A stretch of 64,000 nt of DNA from Rana temporaria (taxonomy: Eukaryota; Chordata; Amphibia; Anura; Ranidae). The translations under genes and the position numbers were made by a program. This document shows positions 41,401-54,100 of the stretch, piece after piece (the stretch's first letter is position 1; each line of letters opens with the position of its first letter). The stretch spans positions 199,267,044 through 199,331,043 of the forward strand of contig NC_053494.1 of the NCBI RefSeq assembly GCF_905171775.1. Direction: 5' to 3'. The notes below the pieces were generated by a model. The model worked only from the letters and a program-made list of their open reading frames with translations. It ran no database searches and had not been told where the DNA came from.

Positions 41401-44400
41401 TATAAAACAGCAAACACTATGTTGGGTACTAATGTAACACCATTGAGGGATTTTTTGTCATTATTTATTTGTATGTTGCATCTTGTTATTATGTAGATGT
41501 CTTGATGGTCTGCAGTCCCCCCTATGTCAACCACCTTGTGAGATGTGGGTGTCCGTGCATGGGCACAGATATGCACATTACTATTGACACAGTGCTTCAA
41601 TTGTATCTCCCTTTGTACGCAGCCCCATTTAAGCTCCTGTGGATTTTGGCCAAAAGCACCTATCTGGAAAACCAATGAGTTTCTAATATTGCCTTTCCAC
41701 CCTCCAACCACTAGAGGGTGGCCATCGAGGTAATTTCCCCTCAGGGTCCCACTAGTATGGAGTACAAGTGTCCTCTGCACCCTCCACCACTAGAGGGCAG
41801 ACATCGAGGTCCACCATCTTTAACACTTTGCCACCATAGAGTCGCAGTGACGTCACAGCCCATATGTTGCAGAGCCTGGAGCAGGTTGTCTCCCCTCTGC
41901 TCATAGGGAGACGATCCACTGACAGGGTGCGCAGCGCGCAGTACGTCGCGAATGCGGGGCGCGCGCAATACGGCGCGCGCGCCGCGAGCAGTACGGCGCG
42001 CGCACGCGCACCAATCGCTGGAACGCACTGCTGTCCTATATGGCTGGCGTGCGTTCCAACGGACTCACATGGAGCTCCAACATCTATTCAGTGGGGTTAA
42101 GCGCAAAGGGGAATTCAGGTAAGCCCCCTTTGTCTCTCTATATGGGGATATAACACACGAGTACTCCCCCACACACTCGGCCTATTACTAACCACAATAA
42201 AAATAATAAAAACAATTAAATAAATAGTTTAGCCAAAGTTGGGAGCCTGTGCACATTTGCATTGACAGGTCCAAAAAATCCAAAAAATACAACATACATT
42301 GTATTACTTTTGTGAGACCACCCTCATTTAAGGGACTGATGCTCTGAGGTTGTAAAGGTGTGGTCCCTGATAAAACGGCCCCCCCCCCCCCCCCCCCCCC
42401 CCCTATCTGGGAGGAGTACTCCCTGACAGTGACCTATCACCATAGGTCTACCTGCCCATTTGTGGGCGTGTGGCTATGTGCATTTGTGTGTGTGTATGTA
42501 TATTTAGTCCCATTACCACCACGGCGAGGGAGCACTGCAGACCACGTCAGCTCTGAGGAAAGGGGTACGCCCCCGAAACGCGTCAGCTTTTACTTCTACC
42601 GATTGGTTCAAACGATTATTCGTGTTCCACTGACGATGCTGGATATCTGCTGTATTCATTTTTAAAGCCTGTTTTTAACTCCAATTTTGTGAGTATAACC
42701 ATTGATTTTATTATTGGAATAAATATTTTTTATCAGTATCACACGAGGTCAGTGCGCCCTCCGCTCTTTTTCTTCTCTTTTATAGTTTCATGAATACCCA
42801 CGATTCTGAGGAGGGCTGCAAGACTCTAGATGATAACTTCCAATTGAACCGCACCACTGCATAGTTTTCCCTATAAAATATCAGAGCGCAGGAGACTTGT
42901 TCTTGTACATTTGCTATTGGAGTTGCCCAAGCATTATCAGATAAGACTAAGCAAATGCTTAAACTTATCCCTGCCCAGCAGGCAGAGGAATTTTCGGATA
43001 TACCCAGGGCTATACGCTTTACGGTGGATGCTATCAAAGACTCCATCCAGCAGGCGTCACGTTTATCCTTATTTCTAATCCATATGAGAAGGCTCTTATG
43101 GTTGAAGAATTGGGAGGCTGAGCCCCCGTGCAAAAAACTCCTGGTAGGTTTTCCCTTCCATGGAGGACGTCTCTTCGGAGAAGACCTGGATAGATATATT
43201 CAGACTATATCAAAAGCACTCTCTTGCCAGTCAAGAAGAAGGCCCGAGGGCCCGCATTTAAGCGCCAGCCCTCCCCGGGGCAGGGGCCCTCTAATACCAA
43301 ACAGTATCGACGGCCTCCTGCAAGATCAGGCTTTAACAATAAGCCGCAGGGCCAAGCCACTGGGGGCAAGAAGCAGTGGTACCGCAAGCCTGCGAAGCCA
43401 GCCCCCAAGTCAGCCTTATGAAGGGGCGCCCCCACCCACGATGGTGGGGGGAAGGCTGCGTCTCTTTGCAGAGGTTTGGGAGGCCAGCATTCCCGACTGC
43501 TGGGTACGGTCTTCCGTGACCACGGGCTACAAACGAGAATTTCTAAAATTCCCTTCTCCTCAGTACCAGGAGTCAAGAGTACCAGGCGAGCCTGTGAAAA
43601 GAGCCGCTTTGATGGCAGCATTGAATCATCTGCTATGCCAGAAGGTGATAGTAGAAGTACCAGTCCAGGAACAGGGATTGGGGTTCTACTCCAACCTGTT
43701 TATCATCCCAAAGCCCAACGGCGATGTCAGGCCAATTTTGGACTTAAAGGGAGTAAATGCGTACCTAAAGGTCCGCTCATTCCGGATGGAAACTATTCGG
43801 TCAGCTGTCGCCGTGCTCCAGAAGGACGACTTCATGGCGTCCATAGACATAAAGGATGCTTACCTTCATGTGCCAATTTTTCAGCCACATCAAGTATTTC
43901 TACGCTTCTCGGTGGCTCAGCGTCATTTCCAATTTGTGGCGCTCCCCTTCGGGTTGGCTACGGCCCCCGGGTATTCACGAAGGTCCTAGCCCCAATCCTA
44001 GCCAATCTAAGGACCCAGGGGGTCACGGTCCTGGCTTACCTGGACGACCTCTTGGTCGTAGACCATTCGTCTCCTGGCCTGGAACGAGCAGTGGCCCTCA
44101 CGGTTCAGTACCTCGAGAGGTTCGGCTGGGTCCTAAATCGAGACAAGTCAGCATTCCGGCCCACAAGGCAGCTGGAATATCTCGGCATGAGATTGGATAC
44201 AGAACAACAGAAGGTGTTCCTACCCCTATTAAAGGTCAAGGCCATCAAAGAGCTAATACAAATAGTTCTAAGCAAGAGAAGGCCAACTGTTCGCCTATGT
44301 ATGCGACTACTAGGCAAGATGGTGGCCACATTCGAGGCGGTTCCGTACGCTCAGAGCCACACTCGCATCCTGCAGGCAGCCATCCTGTCAGCCTGGAGCA

Positions 44401-47400
44401 AGAGGCCTCAGGCCTTAGAAAATCCTTTGCCACTCTCACCAAGAGTGCGGCAAAGTCTAGCTTGGTGGTTAAACCCTCAGAATCTCCTGAATGGAAAGAC
44501 TTTCAGTCCTGTGACCTGGAAGATAGTAACCACAGACGCCAGCCTGATGGGCTGGGGAGCAATTTTGGATGGTTGCACTCGCCAGGGCACTTGGGCAGCG
44601 GCAGAGAAGCAGTTGCCCATCAATATCTTGGAGCTCAGAGCTGCTCGACTAGCCCTCAGGGCTTGGACGTCCAAACTACAAGGGTTCCCGGTGAGAATAC
44701 AATCGGACAATGCCACGGCGGTGGCATATATAAATCACCGAGGGGGAACCAAGAGTCAAGCCGCTCAGAAAGAAGTGAGCTTGATTTTCTTGTGGGCAGA
44801 AGCCCATGTGCCCTGCATATCGGCTATATTCATTCCCGGAGTGGACAACCTACAGGCGGACTTCTTAAGTCGCCAGACTCTGTTGCCGGGGGAGTGGTCT
44901 CTGCATCCACAGGTCTTTCAGACACTCTGCCAGAAATGGGGAGTGCCGGACGTGGATATCATGGCATCGAGACTGAACAAGAAGCTAGACAGGTTCATGT
45001 CCCGCACAAGGGGTCCCAGGGCCTGCGGAACCGATGCGTTAGTTTGCCGTTGGCATCAGTTCAAACTTCTTTATGCATTTCCCCCGCTCCAGTTACTACC
45101 CCGCCTGCTGCGCAGGATCAGGGTGGAGCACATACCAGTCATCCTGGTAGCTCCAGCATGGCCCAGAAGGGCATGGTATTCACTAATCCTAAGGATGGTA
45201 GTGGGAGACCCTTGGACTCTTCCTCTACGGCCAGACCTGCTATCGCAAGGTCCGATCCTCCACCCTGCCTTACGGCATCTAAATTTGACGGCCTGGAAGC
45301 TGAATCCCTGATTCTCAGGGGTAGAGGTCTGTCTCAGAAAGTAATCTCTACCCTAATCAGAGCCAGGAAACCGGTCTTTAGGGTGATTTATTACAGGGTC
45401 TGGAAGGCCTATGTAGGCTGGTGTGAGTCCAAGTTATGGCTTTCTCGTAAGTTTACCATCGATAGAGTATTAAGTTTTCTCCAGCTAGGAGTGGATAAAG
45501 GACTGGCATTAAGCACAATCAAAGGACAGATTTCAGCTTTGTCAGTATGGTTTCAGCGGCCGCTGGCCACCCACTCGCTGGTTAAGACCTTCCTTCAAGG
45601 GGTCTTGCGTATTAATCCTCCAGTTAAATCCCCGCTTTGTCCGTGGGATTTAAATCTTGTTCTGTCAAGTTTACAGAAACAACCTTTTGAGCCGTTGGCT
45701 GAAATTCCTTTGGTTTTACTGACAAGGAAGTTAGTATTTTTGGTCGCCATAGTTTCCGCCAGAAGAGTATCGGAACTGGCAGCCTTATCCTGTAAGGAAC
45801 CATATCTTATTTTACATAAGGACAAGGTCGTTCTCCGCCCTCATCCTTCCTTCCTACCAAAGGTTATATCCAGTTTTCATCTAAACCAGGATTTGGTATT
45901 ACCATCCTTCTTTCCTAAACCTACTTCCAGAAAGGAAGGGTTGCTGCATACCTTGGATATTGTCAGGGCCATGAAGGCCTATCTTAAAGCTACAAAGAAG
46001 ATCCGGAAAACAGATGTGTTGTTCATTTTACCGGATGGGCCCAAGAAGGGGCAGGCAGCTGCAAAATCCACCATCTCGAGGTGGATTAAACAGTTAATCA
46101 CTCAGGCCTACGGCTTGAAAGGGTTGCCTCCTCCAGTATCATTAAAGGCTCATTCTACTAGGGCCATGGGTGCCTCCTGGGCAGCACACCACCAGATCTC
46201 TATGGCTCAAGTTTGCAAGGCGGCAACCTGGTCTTCTGTCCACACGTTTACAAGATTCTACCAGTTGGACGTAAGAAGGAATACTGATACAGCCTTTGGG
46301 CAGGCAGTGCTGCAGGCTGCAGTTTGAGACCCTCGGATTCCGGGGGCTCCCTTTTGAGTTAAATTTAATATTTAAATTTATTTTTTCTCAACTAAGTTGG
46401 ATTTATTATGATTTGAGTATATCTCGAAATTAAATCCTTTTGTCTTGGGAAGATGTCTCCCTCCCCTCATTGTAAGCATTGCTTTGGGACATCCCACATA
46501 GTAATGAATATGCCGCTCTGTGTCCCGTGATGTACGAGAAAGAAAAAGGGATTTTTAATACAGCTTACCTGTAAAATCTTTTTCTTGGAGTACATCACGG
46601 GACACAGAGCTCCCACCCCTCTTATGGGGACCATTTTGGGAGGCATACTGCTTGCTACAAAACTGAGGTACTCCTCCTATGGGAGGGGGTTATATAGGGA
46701 GGGGCATTTCCTGTTTGAGATTGCCAGTGTCCATCACCTGAAGGTACTCCATATAACCCACATAGTAATGAATATGCCGCTCTGTGTCCCGTGATGTACT
46801 CCAAGAAAAGGATTTTACAGGTAAGCTGTATTAAAAATCCATTTTTTCCCTCCATTGATTGGATGAAAACTGACAGGTGGTTTGTCTCCATCCGATTTCC
46901 CCAAAGAGGAGCGTGGGACTGTGTCCGTGTTTGCTCTGCACAGTGCAGCGGACAGGATCGGTCATCCACCTGCTCAGCGGGGATCAGCAGAGCGATCCCC
47001 TGCTGAGCAATCGGTATCCGTTGCACAGAGACGCCTTAGGCTTAGGCTTAGGCTTAGGCTTTCCATGCATTTGTTCTCATACAGAATAATTCCAATATTC
47101 AGTACATTACTCTGGATCGCTCCTTCATCAGTGATGAAACAACCCAAGTATTAAAGCTCAGTGATCATATCTATAGGCTCATTTGCAGCAGCACAAAATG
47201 CAGAGCTGACAGGTTCTAAGGATGTAATCCTCTCTCTGTTTGCGTGTGTTTGGTCTCAGTACTTCGATTCCCCCCCCCCCCCCCCCCCCACATAGTGCAA
47301 GAAGAAGCCAGCACGCTACTAGTTCTTTTACAGAATAGTAGCAATCCATGGATATAACGTTTGAGGTCATACAGGGGCTCTTTCTCAGAGTATCTTCTCA

Positions 47401-50400
47401 AGCCAAAGTTAGAGCTCTCCAATCTACAAGCAGCAGCAATGCATACTAGCCCATTATGCTTTTAGTTTGTAGGGAGAAAAAGAGGAAGAAAAACCCATCC
47501 GGATTTACTTTCTCTTTAAGTGCCCAGTAAGCAAGTGTTTAGAAGAGTTATGATGAAATGTTCATTGTTTATATTTGTGATAAACAAAGCAGCGGCCATT
47601 GTTAACCACTAGGCGTCCGCGCTTTAGCTGAATGACAGCTACAGGGCAGACCTGAATGTTCGGGAGGCCGTCATTAGACCTCCTCCCCTTTGCACGCTTT
47701 CTGCGTGCCCCCTGCAGGGCACGTGCTGTGATCACCAAGTCACTGTGACTCAGGTGATCACAGATCCGGGACCGGCCCCTTACTACGTGATCGGCTGTCA
47801 GCCAATGACAGCTGATTGCGTGATGTAAACAAAGCTCGATCACCGGCTTTTGTGTATGGGACATCGGTCCCCAGTGGAAGAGGCACATTCGCCTCATCAG
47901 TGCCCACCAGTACCGCCTGCCAGTGCCCACCAGTGCAAAACAGTGCCACCTATCAATGCCTACAAGTGCCACCTATCAATGCCCACCAGTTGTGCCAATC
48001 AGTGCCTCATAAGTGCCACCTATCAATGCCTACGAGTGCAACCTATCAATGCCCACCAATCAGTGCCTCATAAGTGCCACCTAGCAGTGCTGCCTATCAG
48101 TCTCCGTTCCCAGTGCTGATCAATGACCATCACTGCCACCTAGCAGTGCCCATCACTGCCACCTATCAGTGCCACCTATCAGTGCCAATTCTCAGTGCCC
48201 ACCAGTGCCGCCTTATCGGTGCCCACCAGTGCCGCCTTATCGGTGCCCACCAGTGCCGCCTTATCGGTGCCCACCAGTGCCGCCTTATCGGTGCCCACCA
48301 GTGCAGCCTCATCAGCTTACATCAATGAAGGAGAAAAATTACCCGTTTGCAAAATTTTATAACAAAATCTAAAACGATTTTGTATTTTTTTTTTTTTTGT
48401 CTTTTAAAAAAAAATTAACAAAAAATAAAAACCGCAGAGGTGATCAAATACCACCAAAAGAAAGCTCTATTTGTGGGGAAAAAATTATAAAAATGTAATT
48501 TGGGTACAGTGTAGCATGACTGCGCAATTGTCATTTAATCAGCGACAGTGCAGAAAGCTGAAAAGTGGTCTGGGCAGGAGGGTGCCCGGTAAGCAAGTGG
48601 TTAATCCAGTTTGTTGTGTTTTGTATGTTTGGCGTTTATGCCGCCTACCATCCCATGTTGCATCACTTCCACTTACAACGCAAAACATGTCGTCACTTTC
48701 ACGCTTGTAAATCATGTCGCGTTTCCATATTTTTGTCCACCCCCCCTGTACACTGCAGCACTTTAGATTCACATTCTGGGTGAGCGATCGTTGGGGAGGA
48801 AAGGCTTTAGTCGGGTAGAAATTATTATTATTTTTTTTTTTTTAATCATGCTAAGAAGTTTTTGTATGATTAATTCAGCAAGTATTAGGAGAAGAATCAT
48901 TCACAGGATTTGTGGGGCCCAACAAATGAAACGAGGGTAGGAAACTTTCCTTGCATTGTAATTTGTGTAATGCGTTCGCCTCCATTCACTTCTCTATAAT
49001 TCCCGTGTTTCTGATTATAATGGTCTTTACATCTCGGCTCTTGTGACTGTCATTTTCGCCTCTCATTGCTGAAAATAATAGTCATTATGGCTTAGCAAAT
49101 TGAGCCTATTATGCTGGAAATGTTATGCGATTTTCATTTTTCCCTCCCACAGAAATACTCCAACTCCTATGATATGTTCATGAGAGGCGAAGAGATCCTG
49201 TCTGGTGCTCAGAGAGTGCACGACGCTCAGCTGCTGACGGAAAGAGCGCAGCACCATGCGATTGGTAAGGAAGATGTCTCTACTTTTCTACTGTGTTTGT
49301 AAATGGCAATACTGTGCAGTATCACGAGCATGGCAAACATACGCTATATTACCAAAAGTATTGGGACGCCTGCCTTTACACACTATTAGCTGGGTTCAGA
49401 GACCGTTACGCCGGCGTATCCGTAGATACGCCGTCCTAACTCTGAATCTACGCCGATGTAAATTTTAAGCGTATTCTGGAAACCAGATACGCTTAAATTA
49501 GGCTAAGATACGAGCGGCGTAAGTCTCCTACGCCGTCGTATCTTAGGGTGCATATTTACGCTGGCCGCTAGGTGGTGCTTCTGTTGAGTTTGGCGTAGAA
49601 TATGCAAATGAGCTAGATACGCCGATTCAGAAACGTACGTGCGCCCGGCGCATTTTTTTATGTCGTTTACGTAAGGCTTTTTCCGCCGTAAAGTTAGTCG
49701 AACAAATAGCTGGCCTATAGCCAATGTTAAGTATGGCCGTCGTTCCCGCGTCAAAATTTGAAAATTTTACGTCGTTTGCTTAAGTCGTCCGTGAATGGGG
49801 CTGGACGTAATTTACGTTCACGTCGAAACCAATACGTCCTTGCGGCATACTTTGGAGCAATGCACACTGGGATATGTCCACGGACGGCGCATGCGCCGTT
49901 CGTTAAAAACGTCAATCACGTCGGGTCCCCAGTCATTAACATAAAACACGCCCCACTGTTCCACATTTGAATTAGGCGCACTTAGGCCGGCCCATTTATG
50001 CTACGCCGCCGTAACTTAGGAGGCAAGTGCTTTGTGAATACAGGACTTGCCTCTCTGACTTACGGCGGCGTAGCGTATATGCGATACGCTACGCCGCCTC
50101 AAAATTACGCCGACATACCTGAATCCAGCTAATTAACTTAAATGGCATCCCAGTCTTAGGGGTTGATTTACTAAAGGCAAATCCACTTTGCACTGCAAGT
50201 GCAGTCGCTGTAGATCCGAGGGGGACATGCAAGGAACAAAAAAAAAAACAGCATTTTTTGGAGCAACTCTTAAACTAAAATTGAAAAATGTAGTATAAAG
50301 AGAGTGTGGCGCTGCCTGTTCTTAGATGGCTGCCTGCCCCCCCATCTAAGAACAGACAGCGCCACACTCTCTTTATACTACATTTTTCAATTTTAGTTTA

Positions 50401-51091
50401 AGAGTTGCTCCAATTTCGTTGAGAGAATAATCCCCTCTGGGTGATCAATGTACACTGGAGGAATTTTAACAAACTTTGTTGCAGATTCCTACCTATTTCT
50501 GCTCTGAAGAAAAAGCCGTGTGAGTGAATATGATATGATGTGAACTGATAGAACGCCTTTCGGATGAATTAGAGAGGAGACTTTCTCATTATTAATAATG
50601 AGGAGCGTGGCATGGTCTGCATCCCTTTAGTTATGAACCCTTTGGGAGTATCTCGCCAAAAATTTCATTTTGGTTGCAGGAGATGCCCAAAATCTGACTT
50701 GTATCTTAGTTTAGACTTCTGGGAAAATCAGTGAGCCAATCAGTGTAGGAAATTACATATATGGGAAAGTTCTGTGTACAGAAGGCCTCCAGGTTGCCTA
50801 TTGCATTTTACAGAAAATTACATCAATTGCAGATTGGGAAGGATAGGTGATTTTTAATAACATTCAATTACAATCTGAGGTTGATTTACTAAAACTGGAG
50901 AGGGCAAAATCTGGTGCAGCTCTGCATAGAAACCAATCAGCTTCCAGGATTTTCTGTCAAAGATGAGTTGAACAAGCTGAAGTTAGAAGCTGATTGGCTA
51001 GTATGTAGAGCTGCAGCAGATTTCTGCATTCTCCAGTTTCAGTAAATCGACAACTATGGCTTGTGTAGCTGTTGTATATTTTATATATGCA

Positions 51092-51167
<76 letters not shown>

Positions 51168-54100
51168 GTTGCCCAGAATCAGAGAGCGTTACGCCGGCGT
51201 ATCAGTAGATACGCCGACGTAACTCTGAATCTGCGCCGTCGTAAGTTTAAGTGCATTCTCAAACTGAGATACACTTAAACCTAGCTAAGATACGTCAGCC
51301 TGCGCCGTCGTATCTTAGGGTGCAATATTTAGGCTGGCCGCTAGGTGGCGCTTCCGTTGAGTTCGACGTAGAATATGTAATTGACTAGATACGCCTATTC
51401 ACGAACGTACGTCGCAGTAAAGATGCGCCGTTTACGTAAGGCGTTTTCAGGCGTAAAGTTATTCCATCAAATAGCTGGCCTAGCCAATGTTAAGTATGGC
51501 CGTCGTTCCCGCGTTGAAATTTGAAAATGTTATGTCGTTTGCGTAAGTCGTCCGTGAATAGGGCTGGACGTTATTTACGTTCACGTCGAAACCAATACGT
51601 CCTTGCGGCGTACTTTGGAGCAATGCACACTGGGATATGTACACGGACGGCGCATGCGCCGTTCGTAAAAAAAAAGCCAATCACGTTGGGTCACCCACCA
51701 TTAACATAAAACGAGCCCCCTCATCCTAATTTGAATTAGGCGCGCTTACGCCGGCTCCATTTACGCTATGCCGCCGTAACATAGCAGGCAAGTACTTTGT
51801 GAATACAGTACTTGCCTCTCTGACTTAAGGCGGTGTAGTGTAAATACGATGCGCTACACCGCCTTAAAGTTGCGGCGCTGTCTCTGAATCCAGCTAACTG
51901 TGTGTGTGTATAATTTTCTATATTTTTTTTTTTTATCCCATGAAAGTGTATTAGCCCTTGAAGGTCCAAGGTGTTCCATACAGGTGCTTTGCATACTCGC
52001 AAACATGAAAATCAGGCATATCACATATGAACTCCAGCCGTAGGCAATGTCATTTGGCCTCATACCATATGGTTCATTTACATTATTAAAGCTGCTCTGA
52101 TATTTGAAATAGTTGTAACATGGTTTGTTTTCTTTTTACTTTAGACTTGGAAAAGATCAAGGCGTACATTGACTCCTTCCGTTACGGAGCTCCACCTCAT
52201 GCTGGAGGAGGCATTGGTAACTAGTCCTATATTCATATATACAGCCTCCTATTCCATGTATATGTCTAGGCAGGAAGTGTGTTTTCTTTAGAAAGCAGCT
52301 GCAGCCTGAGTAGAAACGCCTGTCCCCTGCCAGTATGCTGCAGAGAAGGACCCTTACTCTCTGTGTGGGAGCAGTGGTCTCACTGCAGAGGTCTTATACC
52401 CTCTGCTGTGCTAGAACTCTCAAATCTGCAGAGAGCATGGGCTTTGCTGATTGGAGAGCTCTAACCCTGACGCAGCAGAGAATTTGTCAGACCTCTGTAG
52501 TGATTGTAGGGGTCCCCTTCTCTACAGCATGCTGGCAGGGGACAGGCTTTGCTACAGAGGCTGTGACTGCTTTCTTAGGAAACAAAGACGTTCTCTAAAT
52601 TTGATTCACCTGAAATATATTTAGCTGATTTAAAGCGGAGTTCCGGCCACAATTTCACTTTTTAAATATAAATACCCCTGTAATACACAAGCTTAATGTA
52701 TTCTAGTAAAGTTAGTCTGTAAACTAAGGTCCGTTTTGTTAGGTTGTTACAGCATTTAGACACTTTATAAAATAGAAATTGACTGGGGCCATCTTAAGTG
52801 TGGGCATCATGAAGCCAGACTCTATGACTTCCTGGATTTCAGCCTTGCAGTTCTCGCACATGCTCAGTGCTGCACAAGCAGTGTAATAGGTTTTCAGATC
52901 ACCTGTACTGTCCAAGTCACGTAATTTTTTGAGACTGGGGAGTGCACAGACTCCTGGAAAGTTACACCCACTACATTCCCAGGAGTCTGTGCGGTGTAGG
53001 TTAGGAAGCATTAAGCACCTAGGTGCAGGAAGTGGGAAGATTAACTATTCTGCCTAGCAACAACACTTTGAAGGCATCTAAAAAAAAAAAAAAAAAATTC
53101 TTAAAGGACTAATGACATTTTTTTAAAACTACTGATGTAATGTTATATTTATGGGTGGAACTCCACTTTAAACTGAAAGTTCAATTGCACTATAACATTA
53201 TTGCCTGCCATTTTCAGGTAAACATTAAAGTGTGTGTTACCTCAACATTTCATATTCCTGATATGTGTCTGCTGTACCATCTCCTGTATCTATACACAAA
53301 TGTTTGGCTTTTCAATTTCTATTTTAAACTGAATGGCTTGTTTTACAAGGTGATAGTTTGCAATCACTTTAGACCCTTTTCACAATGGGGCGGCAGGACA
53401 GTTAGCAGTAAAGCGCCGCTAGTTTTAGCGTTTTACCGCTGTTATAGCGGCGCATTTTGGCCACTAGCAGGGCGCTTTTAACCCCCACTAGCGCCCGAGG
53501 AAAGGGTTTTCAGCGCCCGTTTTGCGGCGCTGCCTATTTATTTCACTGGGCAGGAGCGGTGTATACACCACTCCCGCACCGCCCCAAAGATGCTGCTTAC
53601 AGGACTTTTCAGTACTCAGGCTTTCACACTGGGGTGGCTTCAGAGGGACTTTTCATGCGCTATTTTTAGCTCTAAAACGCCTGAAAACTGCCTCAGTGTG
53701 TTAAGGAGTCTAAAGGCTGCTTTCACACTGAGCAGTTTTTTAAGCATTTTTGCTTGGGGGGGGGGGAACACGAGAAAAGCTGAAATAAAATGCATCCCTT
53801 TAACCACTTAAGCCCCAGACCAATATGCTGGCTAAAGACCCAAGGGGTTTTTACAGTTCGGGACTGCGTCGCTTTAACAGACAATTGCGCGGTCGTGCGA
53901 CGTGGCTCCCAAACAAAATTGGCGTCCTTTTTTCCCCACAAATAGAGCTTTCTTTTGGTGGTATTTGATCACATCTGCGGTTTTTATTTTTTGCGCTATA
54001 AACAAAAATAGAGCGACAATTTTGAAAAAAATGCAATATTTTTTACTTTTTGCTGTAATAAATATCCCCCAAAAACATATATAAAAAACAATTTTCCTCA

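Larger units (their letters stand above)
36260..42911 (+). mobile_element. Penelope-like element (Neptune-like) inserted in DIRS gag
   Basis: The insertion is flanked by a perfect 14-bp duplication, TGCTATTGGAGTTG, at 36246-36259 and 42912-42925. Parts: an inverted pseudo-LTR fragment (36260-36529), a short copy of the ORF2 3' end (36529-36673), a 5' pseudo-LTR (36674-37317), ORF1, ORF2 with RT and GIY-YIG endonuclease, ~1.1 kb 3' region, and a 3' pseudo-LTR (42272-42918). Penelope elements commonly carry such partial tandem and inverted 5' copies. The two pseudo-LTRs look almost identical except for a C-tract, so the insertion is young. Confidence 0.92.
34130..46840 (+). mobile_element. DIRS-type tyrosine-recombinase retrotransposon, split by a Penelope-like element
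   Basis: Order: left inverted terminal repeat, ~1.1-kb leader, gag, RT/RNase H, tyrosine recombinase, internal complementary region, right inverted terminal repeat. After removal of the 6.65-kb insertion the element is about 6.05 kb, normal for DIRS elements. It moves through an RNA intermediate and integrates a circular DNA by tyrosine recombinase rather than by a DDE integrase, so no target duplication is expected. The coding region carries three apparent single-base frameshifts. The leader 34280-35400 has no supported gene. Confidence 0.92.

Noticed and set aside
43856..45250. 5' part of the 823-codon frame leading into the recombinase
   Set aside because: It overlaps the RT/RNase H motifs in another frame and shows no recombinase similarity. 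Only the last ~350 codons are supported.
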